From: Saitoella complicata NRRL Y-17804
Taxonomy: Eukaryota > Ascomycota > Saitoellomycetes > Saitoellales > Saitoellaceae
Direction of reading: 5' to 3'
NCBI RefSeq assembly: GCF_001661265.1
Contig: NW_017566998.1
Location: 434,001 to 498,000 of the forward strand
DNA length: 64,000 nt
Position 1 is the first letter of the stretch; every line of letters begins with the position of its first letter. The notes under the pieces were generated by a model, which ran no database searches, was not told where the DNA came from, and was given only the letters and a program-made list of their open reading frames with translations. Position numbers and translations under genes: made by a program. Of the stretch, positions 22,719-33,536 are shown piece after piece.

Positions 22719-23914
22719 ATGGACCCAAGTTTGGCAGTTGGATACGTTCCGCCCTCGGAAACTGCTCCCAGAAACGACTTGCGACAACCCGACTCGGGCA
22801 AAGTCCCTTCCGCGATTATGGACGACCCATGCTTCGCATCTGATCCAACTACTAGCGGGGAAGAAGACAGGTGGACCGACGGACACCCAAAGACAAACGG
22901 CATAAACAGAGAGGAGAGCATGACGCCTGACCCAGCGAGACCGAGACCATCAACGCATCGCTTCCACACCAGTGATTCGTATGAGCACCATCTGCGACTG
23001 GGTCCACACGACGGGAAGAACCGTATTTCGGATGGAATGGATTTGGAGGAGGTTCCGCTCGGGATCGTGAGGCAGGCAACAAAGCTGGAGGACTACAAAT
23101 TTCCGGATCATCGTTTGCGGACGGTCATGGCGGACTCTACAAGAACACCGTTGGTGATCGTCGCATGTGGTTCGTTCTCGCCGATTACGTATCTCCATCT
23201 TCGGATATTCGAGATGGCGCTCGATAATATCAGGGAGCATACGCGGTTCGAGGTCATGGGTGGGTACTACTCCCCTGTTTCGGACCATTACCGGAAATCT
23301 GGTTTGGCACCGGCGAATCATCGTGTTAGGATGTGCGAGTTGGCGAGTGAGAGGACGAGTTCGTGGTTGATGGTTGATGCCTGGGAGACTTTGCAAAATA
23401 ACTATACCAGGACAGCGGTAGTTTTGGATCATTTCGATGAGGAGATTAACGGGAAGCGGGGAGGTGTGAGGACGAAGGATGGCAAGGTGAAGAAGGTGAA
23501 GATCATGTTGTTGGCTGGTGGAGATTTGATTGAGACGATGGCAGAGCCGAATGTGTGGGCGGATGAGGATTTGCATCATATCTTGGGCAATTACGGAACC
23601 CTGGTTGTTGAGCGAACGGGAGCGGATGTGTGGGGATTCTTGCTGAGTCATGATATTCGTAAGACCTTGAAATGCTGCTCTTGAAAACGCAGTGCTAACG
23701 AAATCTTACAGTTTGGCAACATCGAAAGAACGTTCTGGTCATTAAACAGCTGATTTACAACGATATCTCATCGACGAAAGTACGACTGTTCATCCGACGA
23801 GGCATGAGTATACAGTATCTGCTGCCGAATAGTGTGATCAAGTATATTGAGGACCATGGACTGTATCATGAGACAGAACCGGTGAAGACGGTCATTCTGG
23901 ATAAAGGTGCTTGA
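22719..23914 (+). CDS. Nicotinamide/nicotinate mononucleotide adenylyltransferase
   Basis: Exons 22719-23658 and 23712-23914, 380 residues. The enzyme makes NAD+ (or its deamido form) from NMN (or NaMN) and ATP. The nucleotidyltransferase motif GSFSPITYLHLRIFEMA is at about residue 150. The NMNAT segments ETLQNNYTRTAVVLDHF, LLAGGDLIETMAEPNVW, and the C-terminal SSTKVRLFIRRGMSIQYL and YIEDHGLY are all present. The exon 2 frame restores the family C-terminus exactly, which fixes the intron (GTAAGA, GCTAAC, TTACAG). The first 125 residues are a disordered extension, as in yeast Nma1/2. An alternative start within that extension cannot be excluded. Confidence 0.93.
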
Positions 23915-24394
23915 GTTCGCAACAACCGTGAGATCGGAGGCTTTTGATATCGATCGTGAGGAGGCTGGCATGACAAGTTGAGACTGGACGTTAATCTCCA
24001 TAGGAGACGGAGAATCAAAGAGGAAGACGAGACAAAACCAACATCGTATTTCTTATATCCCAATTCTCGAGAATCTCCACAAGTCCATTTCGTGCTCCGG
24101 GTTCTGACATAATACGCATCAGCGCGCAGTAGACTGGGATGCCCCCTCAATATGGGCGGCTACGCGGCCAGCACTCCCAAGAGTTCACCTAGAACAACCG
24201 GCAAGGTATTCAACAACAAGCAACACCATCCAAGGGGACAACCAGCTACGTGCAGACCGCGTAACCTCGACTGACATCGATCGCCGTAGCCGGCAACATA
24301 CTAACAGCTCCATCCGCCACATCAACGCGCTATCGGTGCGAGAACCAGACAGGTCACCACATCCCGGACCTCCGAAGCGCGGAGCTCCGTTTAT

Positions 24395-25927
24395 ATGGCC
24401 TCGTTCATCCCGACAGACATCCTCAACGCTATCATCGCCAGAGTGACTTCACCCCGTCCTTCACCAGTCAGTCCCGTCGCGTCACCAAGTCTAAGCAGCA
24501 GCGTAGACTCTTCTGCGAGTATGTCAGATATCCCTCCACCTGAGGCGCGGAGAACGACGCTGCAGGAGCCGTTGGAGGATGTTAGTAATTCGAGGATGAT
24601 TGGCCCTGTTGAGAGTGGAGTTGGGGTACCTGCGAATGGGAGTGTGAATGGGGAGGCGAGAGATTCGCCGAGCTCGACGGCGCCCGTACAGCACCCACAA
24701 CCAGACCTTGAGAAGCAGGCACAGCTGCGGCGAAATATCCTGAAGATTCAATCAACGGACATCTCGGACCGCGAGAAGGCACATAAGATGCAAACGTTGT
24801 TAACTCAAGGGTACAATGCTCCAGTAAAGCCAACACAAATCGAAGCCACCGTCGACGATAAAGAGCCAACATACGCAGACAAAGAGAAGGGCATCCTTGG
24901 CTGCAAGCACTACAAGCGAGCTGTCAAGCTTCAATGCCACACCTGTAACGCCTGGTCATCCTGCCGCTTTTGTCATGACGACAGTCACCCAGACCACAAG
25001 CTCGTTCGCCAAGAGACAAAGAACATGCTTTGTATGTACTGCGGATGTGCGCAGCCTGCTGGTCAGAATTGCAAGCACTGCAAGAAGAGATTGGCGAAGT
25101 ACTATTGCGATATCTGCCGGTTGTGGGACGATGACCCGGAGAAGAAGATCTATCATTGCCCGGATTGTGGAATATGTCGTATCGGGGAGGGTTTAGGGAA
25201 GGATTTCTTCCATTGCAAGGGGTGTGGTGTTTGTATGTCGATGTCACTGCAGAATTCGCATCGTTGTATTGAGCGGTCAACTGAATGCGACTGCCCGATT
25301 TGTGGAGAGTTCATGTTTACGTCGACGCAAACGGTTGTCTTCATGCAGTGTGGTCACTCGATTCACCAAGCTTGTTATGAACAGCACATTCGCCAATCTT
25401 ACAAATGCCCAACTTGTTCTCGCTCGCTGGCGAACATGGACACGCATTTCCGCCTTCTCGATGCGGAGATTGCGCGTCAACCAATGCCGGATCCGTATGA
25501 CAAGTGGAAGGCGAACGTCCTCTGCAATGACTGTTCGGCCAAGAGTCGAGTGCAGTACCACTTCCTGGGCCACAGATGCGATGTATGCGCAAGTTACAAC
25601 ACAGTCTTGAACGGTGTTCTGAGGCCCGGCGATGAGGATTACGAGAACCCCTTGACGGCGGTGTTGAGAGGATTGGAGAACAGGAATTTGGAAGACCTTA
25701 GGAGGCAAGCGGCGGGCAGCGACGAGAGCGACGAGGACGGGTTGTTTGACGATGAAGAACTTGGTGACGACCCTGATGATGGTGTAATGGTTGAGGTCAC
25801 CGCAAATGACGATGACATCGACGAGGAGCAGATGTTCCTGATTCATTCTGATCACCCTTTGGCTCAAGAGGATGCGGACGGGCCTGGCATTGGTACGGAG
25901 AACGGAGTTGAGAGGCGTGAGGATTAG
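24395..25927 (+). CDS. CHY zinc-finger / RING ubiquitin ligase (Pirh2/RCHY1 type)
   Basis: Single exon, 510 residues. After a disordered Ser/Pro-rich N-terminus of about 150 residues comes the CHY finger (GCKHYKRAVKLQCHTC, CRFCHDDSHPDH). The CTCHY finger follows (MYCGCAQPAGQNC, YYCDICRLWDDDPEKKIYHC, CGVC). Then the RING (CDCPICGEFMFTS, MQCGHSIHQACYEQHI, YKCPTCSRSL). A zinc ribbon (CNDCSAKSR, HRCDVCASYNT) and an acidic tail close the protein. The full set and order match RCHY1/Pirh2-type E3 ligases found from fungi to animals. All zinc ligands are present. Substrates in fungi are largely undefined. Confidence 0.93.
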   Translation: MASFIPTDILNAIIARVTSPRPSPVSPVASPSLSSSVDSSASMSDIPPPEARRTTLQEPLEDVSNSRMIGPVESGVGVPANGSVNGEARDSPSSTAPVQHPQPDLEKQAQLRRNILKIQSTDISDREKAHKMQTLLTQGYNAPVKPTQIEATVDDKEPTYADKEKGILGCKHYKRAVKLQCHTCNAWSSCRFCHDDSHPDHKLVRQETKNMLCMYCGCAQPAGQNCKHCKKRLAKYYCDICRLWDDDPEKKIYHCPDCGICRIGEGLGKDFFHCKGCGVCMSMSLQNSHRCIERSTECDCPICGEFMFTSTQTVVFMQCGHSIHQACYEQHIRQSYKCPTCSRSLANMDTHFRLLDAEIARQPMPDPYDKWKANVLCNDCSAKSRVQYHFLGHRCDVCASYNTVLNGVLRPGDEDYENPLTAVLRGLENRNLEDLRRQAAGSDESDEDGLFDDEELGDDPDDGVMVEVTANDDDIDEEQMFLIHSDHPLAQEDADGPGIGTENGVERRED

Positions 25928-26351
25928 AGCATACTACGCGGCGTTTTGTGGAGTGCGGTGCACGATGGACATTCTCGGGGTCTATATGGATGGAATTTGC
26001 ACTAGAGAGTTATTTTCATGGTGATGGATGGCGCGGCTGTTTCGTATTTTGCAATTGTCGATTCATAGGAGGACGGAGCATATTGAAGAGCGAGCTTTGA
26101 GAATAATTTTTTGAACAACTTGAGAGATCTTCCCATCTCACGGCTGTTCTCGCCTCGCGCTGTTTCTATGATGAGCTCGTGCGTGCCTCTTGTGCAGGAC
26201 AGCCGCAGTAGCCCTGATTCGACCCAATACAGAACGCGCTGTCACCCAAAACCTTATATCAGCTCAACACGAGCATACACTCCAGCATTCACCCCGTTCC
26301 CTATTCTCTGTCGGCGGGAAGCGGTGTAGCATTGACATTGGCGTTGCTACG

Positions 26352-27766
26352 ATGAATTCTCTTTCGCATATAGCAGCGCACGTCGACCGCGTTATTGGCT
26401 CTACACCGCCTGCGACACCTGTTGAGGGTCCGGCTCCAGCTGCTGAGTCGGCGGATACTTCGAGCGATGAGTCAACGGTGGTCCAGGTGAAGAAGAAGGG
26501 AGGCGAGGTTCAGGCGACGCAGATTCAGAAGCCGGGTTGGGCTGCGCGATCACGGACGCAGTCGGGACTTGTATGCCTACGAGCATGGTTGAGCATACAG
26601 CTGTTCTTCATTTGGCTTATCATGTGGCCCGTCAACCTTTTCAGAGCGTCAGATGGGCAGTACTCGCTTAAGACCGGCATGCTGTCGTTCTCCCGGCTGC
26701 TTGTTACACCTTACCTGTGGCTCGCGAACAGCAGACTATCAGCAACAAACACGACTACGGAGGAGGAGGCCCAGGCGGTGGAAAAGGTTGTCGCTGCGGC
26801 TGATCATGCTCACCCAAGAAGTGAGAAGGACGCTTTGGAAGGAGCTTTGTCGCGAGCGCCTGGTCCGCACCCGTCAACAGCGGATGCCACCATCGTCAAC
26901 ACGAGCGCAACACCCGCCTTCGATGACTCGGCCATACGCACATCGGTTTACAACTCCATCGGTACTTCAACATCTGTCACAGATGAAATCACCCGCCGTC
27001 GCTCCATCCGCATCGCCGAAGCGGTTTCCAAGAAGCCCTCCAATGGCTCCCTAATCCGTCGGGGTTCGGCCTATCCACCCCTCGAAGCTGCACCAACAGT
27101 AATGACACCACCGAGACCACTGGTTCCGAAGAACCCGAAAAAGAAGACACTAGTGTTAGATCTGGATGAAACGTTGATTCACTCATACGTGCGAGGTGGA
27201 AGGATGAGTTCGGGGCACATGGTGGAGGTCAAGTTGGCGAAGCATGCAATTTTGTATTACGTCCATAAACGACCACACTGCGACTACTTCTTGAAGAAGG
27301 TATGGCAATCGGGCGAACTAGTCGTGGTGAATGTTAATTGAGAGTTCAGGTCTGCGCATGGTACAACGTAGTCATCTTCACTGCCTCCGTCCAAGAATAC
27401 GCCGACCCCGTCATCGACTGGCTCGAGCAAAACGGTAAACTCTTCACCGCACGATACTACCGACAACACTGCACCTTCGAGAACGGTGCATACACGAAGG
27501 ATATCAGTATCTGCGACCCAGACTTGAGAAGGGCGATGATTATCGACAACTCGCCGTTGAGTTATGCACATTACGAGGGTAAGGCGACGTCGTCTGAGGT
27601 CTTCTAATCGAATTCGCTAATACGTCTTACAGAAAATGCCATTCCTATAGAAGGCTGGATCAGCGATCCCTCAGATAATGACCTCATGTACCTCCTCCCC
27701 GTCCTCTTCGGCCTCCGATCCGTGCCGGACGTACGTCTACTCCTCGGATTACGCATGCCACGGTAG
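26352..27766 (+). CDS. Nem1/Dullard-type membrane phosphatase
   Basis: Exons 26352-27299, 27350-27578, 27633-27766; 436 residues. One hydrophobic segment near residue 80 (LSIQLFFIWLIMWPVNLF) would anchor it in the ER/nuclear envelope. The HAD-type FCP1 domain starts at about residue 255 with the DLDETLIHS catalytic motif and continues YVHKRPHCDYFL, VIFTASVQEYADP, YRQHCTFENGAYTKDIS and IDNSPLSYAHYEENAIPIEGW. The C-terminus DVRLLLGLRMP is typical of Nem1. With Spo7, Nem1 dephosphorylates the lipin Pah1 and so sets phosphatidate versus triacylglycerol flux. All three junctions keep frame. Psr-type phosphatases are the main alternative but lack this N-terminal segment. Confidence 0.9.
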
Positions 27767-27988
27767 GCTGTGCATGTTCTCATTCTCTTTTTCTTTCGCC
27801 CCTTATTTAGGTTTTATTCTGGGTTTAAGGCGCATGGGTTTTTTTTCAATTGCATGCATGGGTGTGGTGAGAAAGGAAGCGTTGTTGGGTTTTCTATAAC
27901 GGCGGGCTTGATGGGCCGTGGGTTCTATACTAATTCAGAGACAGAGGAAAAGAGAGCATAAAGCAAATATGAGCATCAGGATGTCATG

Positions 27989-28661
27989 TCATGCTCCCTT
28001 GTACTTGTATTTTAATCCCTCCAAACCGCTGATATCCGCCTCAACACCCCTCATCCAATACCTCAGCACCTCCGCAACCCCACATACCACGACCGGGATA
28101 TACCACACCACCCACGAAACCTCATCCACCCCTCCTCTCAACACCCTGCTCTTTATTCCACCGTTCACAGCTGCGAGGAGTGAGAGCGTTAGGTTGAGGA
28201 ATGGAAGGTAGGAGAGTGGGAAGGGCGTTTGCTGGGCGTGGAGGGGAAGGGAGAGGAGGGTGTAGGAGGTTAGTGAGAGGGAGGTTATTGAGAGGAGAAT
28301 TGGTAGGGCGCCGACTCCTGTTGGTAAGGCCATTAGGAAGATTGGACATAGCGCTAAAATGATGAGGGCGAAGGCTTTCTGTGTGAGCGACGCAAGTTAG
28401 CATTCATCGGTGAAAACAAGGGGTAGAGGGGGTGAGCGGACGTACTCTGTAAAGAGTATTCTGTGCTTCATCCTGTGCACGCAACTTTGTTATGAGTGCT
28501 TCTTGTTCTGTGGACATGACAGAGTCAGCGAGATGTCTTCGATGCAGAAGATTGTCATACCAACCTTGCTCGTCAATTGCTTCGGGTTGGGCATTGTCTT
28601 CGGCGAATTCTTCTGGGGCGTTGAAGGGGTTTCGGTGGTTCAAGCCGCGGGATCTGACCAT
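27989..28661 (-). CDS. Small multi-pass membrane protein, function unknown
   Basis: Exons 28446-28661 and 27989-28378, 201 residues. The 67-nt intron has GTACGT, a GCTAAC branch and ACACAG. The N-terminal third is soluble: HRNPFNAPEEF, then a helical MSTEQEALITKLRAQDEAQ stretch. Four hydrophobic segments follow, roughly residues 73-95, 97-118, 128-147 and 163-182. The first begins FALIILALCPIFLMALP right after the exon junction. I do not recognise the family. It lies tail-to-tail with the Nem1-like gene, 222 bp apart. A run of 11 G at 28708-28718 sits just upstream of the start. The start at 28661 was chosen because upstream codons are Pro-repeat-rich and cross that G tract. Confidence 0.75.
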
Positions 28662-28958
28662 TGATGGAGGATACGGGTGATTGAGGGATGGCGGTCGAGG
28701 AAGAGGAGGGGGGGGGGGAGGAAAGGGGAAATATGGTGTGTCTACGTTACAGCCTGTTCTCGGCAAGGGTTCTCCGACTCACGACTTCTTAAGAAACATG
28801 AAACGGCCGATAATGCCCATATGTATCATCCAAACGTATTTATTAGAGGAGTGAGCAAGCTTCCGCGCTCACCGCTTGCCTATGAATACCGGCAACGAAC
28901 ATGCACACCTCCATCCCTTCTCTCATATCGTAGCGATTATTCCACCTCTCATGATGCT

Positions 28959-29496
28959 CTAAGCATCAGCCTTAGGCCCAGACCCCTCCACAACAGCCGG
29001 AACAAGCACACCAGCCTTCTCCAACATCTCCTCCAACTCCCCACTCTGATGCATGCCAACCAAAATATCACACCCCCCAACAAACTCCTCATTCAAATAC
29101 AACTGCGGAATCGTCGGCCAATTCGAGTACTCCTTGATACCATGTCTCAAGTCTTCGTCTTCGAGGACGTTGTACGCTGCGAGTTTCTCGGGATCGACGC
29201 CTTGGAGACCGAGGATTTGGACGGTGGCGCGGGAGAAGCCGCACATGGGTTGTTCGGGTGTGCCTTTCATGAAGAGGACTACTGGAGCTGATTTTACGGC
29301 TGCATCGATAGCGGATTTGGTTTCGGTTGAGAGGGGACGGGAGGTGAGGAGGAGACGGGGGAGGGTTGGGAGGGCTGTTGGGCGGGCGAGGGTGGTGGCC
29401 TATATCAAAACAGTCAGCGTTTTTTGGGCTATAAGAGAGGAAAGAAGGAGGACGTACGGTAGCCAAAGTCTTGCGGAAGATGGATCGAGTGAACAT
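28959..29496 (-). CDS. Mitochondrial monothiol glutaredoxin Grx5
   Basis: Exons 29458-29496 and 28959-29399, 159 residues. The first exon encodes 13 residues of a mitochondrial leader ([13 protein letters not shown]). The mature domain shows [19 protein letters not shown] with the monothiol CGFS active site, the [19 protein letters not shown] cis-Pro and GG motifs, and a GELEEML helix. Grx5 passes [2Fe-2S] clusters from the Isu1 scaffold to matrix acceptors, using glutathione as a ligand. It is divergent from the EI24-like gene, with 124 bp between starts, so the two probably share a promoter. Confidence 0.95.
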
Positions 29497-29620
29497 TGTT
29501 GGAGGTTATGTGTTGTTCTCAGCGAATGGGTATTTTGCGTATTTCGAGATGCAGCTTCATGCATGTACGCGTAAGCGGCCAAACCGCGGATGCCCAACCC
29601 ATCCACCATCTTACAACACA

Positions 29621-30502
29621 ATGGCATCGACAATGGACATCCCAAGAACCCTCCGCGCACCCCTCTACCCCCTCCTCGGCATCCCCCGTCTCCTAACAAC
29701 CTCCACCCTCCTCAAACCCATCGCGTTCACCTCTGCCATCGCGGCCGGCGTAACGGGTGTGTGGGTCAAGTATGCCTTTGGGCCTACGTTGTATTTGGTG
29801 AGGAGTGAGTGGTTTGGGTGGTTGATCCCTTTCAAGAGTTATACCAAGATCATGGGGCAGATATTTTGGAGGGGAGTGGATTTGGTCAAGTATGTTTCTT
29901 CGTCCTCGACGAATTCAAAGTTGGAACAGTGGGGATTCGGTGTTCTGGATAAAATGAGGGCACTGGATACGCAGTGGTGGATGGCGGTGGTGTTTACGTT
30001 GATCCAAGCCGGCGTTGTGGTCAACTACCTCGTCGGATGGCGAATCCGTGCTGAAGCCGCGAAAGTCGGACATGCCGTCCTCGCCGCGGAGAGAGCCAAG
30101 AACCGTACCTCCTCTTCCTCAACAGTGAAGGCAGTCGAAGAGAAAGAAGTCGTGAAACCCACTCCGGCACCAAAGCAGAAAGGCAATTGGATCATGCGCT
30201 ACACCGTCAACCAAATAAAGAGTCTGTTGATGACACCGATCTACGCCATTCCAGTCCTCGGGCAACTGCTCTACGCATACACCCGGGCACCGCAAATTGC
30301 CTCTTCTTACCTTCTCCCACTCGATCCCGTTCTCGCTCGTCGTTTGTTGAATGATCCGAAGGAGGAGTGGAGCGTGAGGGGGTTTGGGTTGGTTGCGGGG
30401 ATGTTGGGTGGGGTGCCTATTTTGGGCAGTCTGTTCCGGGTTGGGAGTATGGTTGGAGGAGCGATGCTGTTGGCGGAGGTTGAGAGGGGGAGAAGGGAGT
30501 AA
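29621..30502 (+). CDS. Multi-pass membrane protein, EI24/CysZ-like (tentative)
   Basis: Single exon, 293 residues. Four or five hydrophobic stretches: about residues 33-58 (IAFTSAIAAGVTGVWVKYAF), 119-140 (MAVVFTLIQAGVVVNYLV), 205-228 (LLMTPIYAIPVLGQLLYAY) and 258-288 (GLVAGMLGGVPILGSLF). The repeated IPVLG / VPILGS turns between membrane helices recall EI24-type proteins, including the yeast Rrt8/Lds group, but the match is by eye only. A lysine-rich loop (EEKEVVKPTPAPKQKG) separates the halves. A peroxisomal or ER protein of another family remains possible. Confidence 0.6.
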   Translation: MASTMDIPRTLRAPLYPLLGIPRLLTTSTLLKPIAFTSAIAAGVTGVWVKYAFGPTLYLVRSEWFGWLIPFKSYTKIMGQIFWRGVDLVKYVSSSSTNSKLEQWGFGVLDKMRALDTQWWMAVVFTLIQAGVVVNYLVGWRIRAEAAKVGHAVLAAERAKNRTSSSSTVKAVEEKEVVKPTPAPKQKGNWIMRYTVNQIKSLLMTPIYAIPVLGQLLYAYTRAPQIASSYLLPLDPVLARRLLNDPKEEWSVRGFGLVAGMLGGVPILGSLFRVGSMVGGAMLLAEVERGRRE

Positions 30503-30840
30503 GCCTATTCCCAAACGGGATCGATATGGATGACCAGGCCTGTTCCGGTACTCAGCCCCACAACAACGCCCATTGGCCAGGTCTTAAGACTGCACCTACG
30601 CTCGAAGCAGCGCACAACCGTTGTACCCGACTGGTCTGACTGCCACATGCAGGGTCCGGCCGATACCGATAGCACAGACGTCATCTGGCGCTAGTTCGTC
30701 TCCACACATCGCGCGTCGATCCTCCACAATAAGATGCATCCAGACCGACGGTGAGAAAAATCCGGGAGATGCCGTCTACACTTCGATCATAGGGCTTGCA
30801 ATTGGGGGCTTGTTGCAATTGGGGGAAGGACGACGGAGGC

Positions 30841-30846
30841 TATAAG
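30841..30846 (+). promoter_or_regulatory. TATA box of the ferritin-like gene
   Basis: TATAAG lies 68 bp before the start codon, followed by a leader that ends in a CAA repeat (AACAACAACAACA directly before ATG). This close spacing and low-structure leader fit a strongly expressed gene, in line with its C-ending codon bias. Confidence 0.5.
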
Positions 30847-30908
30847 AAGGGAGCTTTCCCCCGCTGGGTTGTGGTTCCTCACCTTCTCAATTACCAACAA
30901 CAACAACA

Positions 30909-31826
30909 ATGTTCAAGTCACTTCTTACCGCGGCCTTGGCCTTGACCTCCCTCACCTCCACCCTCGCCGCTCCCGCTCCCGTCATGGAGAAGCGCGCCCA
31001 CGAGATGAATATCACCGACATCAACATCCTCAACTACGCCCTCACCCTCGAGCACCTCGAAGCTAACTTCTACGCAACCGGTCTCGCAAACTTCTCCGCC
31101 GACGCATTCACCTCCGCCGGATACCCTTCCTACATCCGTGACAACATCGCGGAGATCGGAAGACAGGAAGCTCAGCATGTGTCGTTTTTGAGTACGGCGT
31201 TGGGTGCGGCTGCTGTTGAGGCTTGCACGTACCAGTTCCCTGTTACCGACGTTCCGTCTTTCCTTGCCGTTGCGCAGGTTCTCGAGGGTGTCGGAGTGTC
31301 CGCATACCTCGGTGCCGCCAAGGATATCCAGGTAAAGGACTACCTTACCGCCGCTGGATCCATCCTCACCGTCGAGGCTCGTCACTCCGCATGGTTGCGT
31401 TCCGCAGTCGGTGGATTGTCTCCTTTCCCCGCCGCTGAGGATACCCCCCTCGACTACGACGAAGTCTACACCCTCGCTTCCGCATTCATCACCGCTTGCC
31501 CCTCCACCAACTCCCAGCTCCCGCCCGACCTCATGGCTTTCCCCGCTCTCGCTGCTTCCCCCGCGTCCGGCGTGAAGCCCAATGACACCATCACCCTCAC
31601 CACTGACGCTAACCCCGATGGCGAGGTCGTGTATGCTGCGTTCATCTCCGCTTTGTCTACTGTTTGGAGTGAGATCTCTCCGTCGGGTCAGGTTAAGGTT
31701 CCTGCGGCTTTGGCGCCGGGGCAGGTCTACGTGGTGTTGACCAAGAACGGAACGAGTGTTGCTGACGAGGATATCGTTGCTGGCCCGGCCATTGTTGATG
31801 TGTTGGTTGACTACATCAAGTACTGA
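30909..31826 (+). CDS. Secreted ferritin-like (Rds1/desiccation-related) protein
   Basis: Single exon, 305 residues. The signal peptide MFKSLLTAALALTSLTSTLA is followed by a pro-segment ending MEKR, a Kex2-type cleavage site. The ferritin-like four-helix domain carries candidate di-metal ligands: LEHLEANFY, EIGRQEAQHVSFL (ExxH) and TVEARHSAWL (ExxH). The C-terminal 100 residues form an extra beta-rich domain common to this fungal family (KPNDTITLTTDANPDG). The family is secreted and often induced by stress or late growth. Codons are strongly biased to C at the third position, unlike neighbouring genes, which suggests high expression. Metal binding is inferred from motif positions only. Confidence 0.88.
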   Translation: MFKSLLTAALALTSLTSTLAAPAPVMEKRAHEMNITDINILNYALTLEHLEANFYATGLANFSADAFTSAGYPSYIRDNIAEIGRQEAQHVSFLSTALGAAAVEACTYQFPVTDVPSFLAVAQVLEGVGVSAYLGAAKDIQVKDYLTAAGSILTVEARHSAWLRSAVGGLSPFPAAEDTPLDYDEVYTLASAFITACPSTNSQLPPDLMAFPALAASPASGVKPNDTITLTTDANPDGEVVYAAFISALSTVWSEISPSGQVKVPAALAPGQVYVVLTKNGTSVADEDIVAGPAIVDVLVDYIKY

Positions 31827-33536
31827 GCAGCATCAGAAGGAGTGTATGCTAGGAAGGTGTTTGGACGGTTTATTTTTTCTTCATTGTGACGTGTTAGGTT
31901 GATTCTTTGTGGGACAATCGGCGGTCTTTAATACTTTGTTTGTTATTTTCGTGCTTTAATACCATTCGTGACCAAGTCCTCCACCTTCAACCCTAAATTC
32001 TTTTTCACCAGGCCGTTGTGTGTACTGACACCCACAGGCTAGTCCAAGTGTATGCGCCTAGCGATACCCTCTCCTTTCTCGAATTCAAGAATTCTGCAAT
32101 CGCCCTCAATACATCACCGACCGTCACTCCTCCCTGCCCCCGTGAAGCGCGAATATCAGTATCCCTCCATTAAACTCGGAAAAGGCCGATGACGAGCCTT
32201 ACTCGCGTGCATGCGGGACGGGTGAAGTAATGATTGGTACAGGCTGATGCAGGATTGATGTTTTTGGCGTAAACGTTCGCTTGGGTCGTGAGGTCCTTTG
32301 CCAAAAAAAGAGCGTCCGGGAAGGACGGGGTCCTATCTGCCACAGGAAATCTCTGCCAGTTAGACAAGGATGCACACTCGGTCTCGAATCCGAATTCATT
32401 CTTGCCATTCCAATTACCCACATCCTTACCATTCTTATGCGACATGGTCACACACGGTGGGTTCACCAACTTAAAACATCTGTCATTGGAGCTGAGGGGA
32501 CGTCTCGATCAACCATTTCCACGAGGGAGCAGGTGGCAAGATTGGATAGGATATGCTCGAGGAGTTCAACTTGTTCGAGAACGCAAGTTTCTGCTGACAT
32601 TATAAAGGTATCATGGTTCTGTATGGCCAAAAGAGGGAGGGCTGCTTGCGATACATCCGATAAAATTGGGTTCCCACGGATCACGGTATACGGATACGGG
32701 ATCCATGCCGCCGGGGTTAATTGGTGCGCGTACCCCAGCTGCAGGGACTCTACGGATACGATTTTTACATGGTGAACAATCTCGAAAGCATTGCAGCTTA
32801 TTTTCATTGATGATTTTGGCTGGTATCCCTATTCCTATCCAATCCGAAACTTAGCTATATGTAATTTTTATGCTCCGTACGAAGGTTGTTGCGAGAGGAT
32901 CTTTAATAACCATGAGATTGTTTTTACTTCAGCTAAACCGGAGGTTGCTGGGCGGGAGGGAGGTGTCCTTATGTAAGGAAACTTGGCATGTGAGAGCAGC
33001 ACATGGGGAGGGACCGTGTCATGTGGACCCTTCAACCAAAAATAGTAGCGTGGGAGGGGTTAAATTAAACTTTGAATTTATGGCGTGATTGGTCAGCGGA
33101 CGGCAGCTGTCCGTCTACCAGAAATAGCGGCTATCACCAGGCTGGGTTGGTTGTCCTCCTGCCAGGATGATCTCCTTACAAACTGATCACAAATCCCTAG
33201 TGTCCCTCAGATCCACTCCCCCTCCTTACTCAAGTAGTTCACGATCCCTTCCATGATCTCCTCAACGGTGATTCCCTTATGACCTGGAGAGGCCTCAATG
33301 ATCCTTGGTGGTTGTCTTGCGGTACGTTTGATCATGACGGCAGCGCCGGCCCCGGCTCGACTTTCCCACGAGTTACGGATACACATTGATGAGTATGCAA
33401 GATACGAGGGTAGCAACTTCGAAAGCACATCAATTCAGCTGCAATCGAACGAATGTAACTGGTATCCCTATCCTTACTTCCCCCACATTCTCCCACGAAT
33501 TCCAAAGCACAAACATAAACACTATCGTAAACCCAC
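31827..33536. other. Intergenic region, mostly without supported genes
   Basis: The first 150 bp are the T-rich 3' flank of the ferritin-like gene. The stretch holds the doubtful F-box-like frame (32170-32600). It also holds a minus-strand frame (33207-33428) ending ITVEEIMEGIVNYLSKEGEW, which lies just past the stop of the CUE-domain gene. No repeats with clear ends, and no tRNA signals. Confidence 0.4.
32170..32600 (-). CDS. Doubtful small F-box-like gene or relic
   Basis: From the Met at 32600 the frame reads MSAETCVLEQVELLEHILSN then LATCSLVEM, which resembles the first two helices of a fungal F-box. A second frame, 32170-32469, continues with protein-like composition (SHKNGKDVGNWNGKNEFGFE). 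A phase-0 join from the GTTGAT donor after EM to the TTTAAG acceptor would link them with a 47-nt intron, but both signals are weak. This could be a real small gene, a decaying copy or chance. No other gene is supported between 31827 and 33536. Confidence 0.25.
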
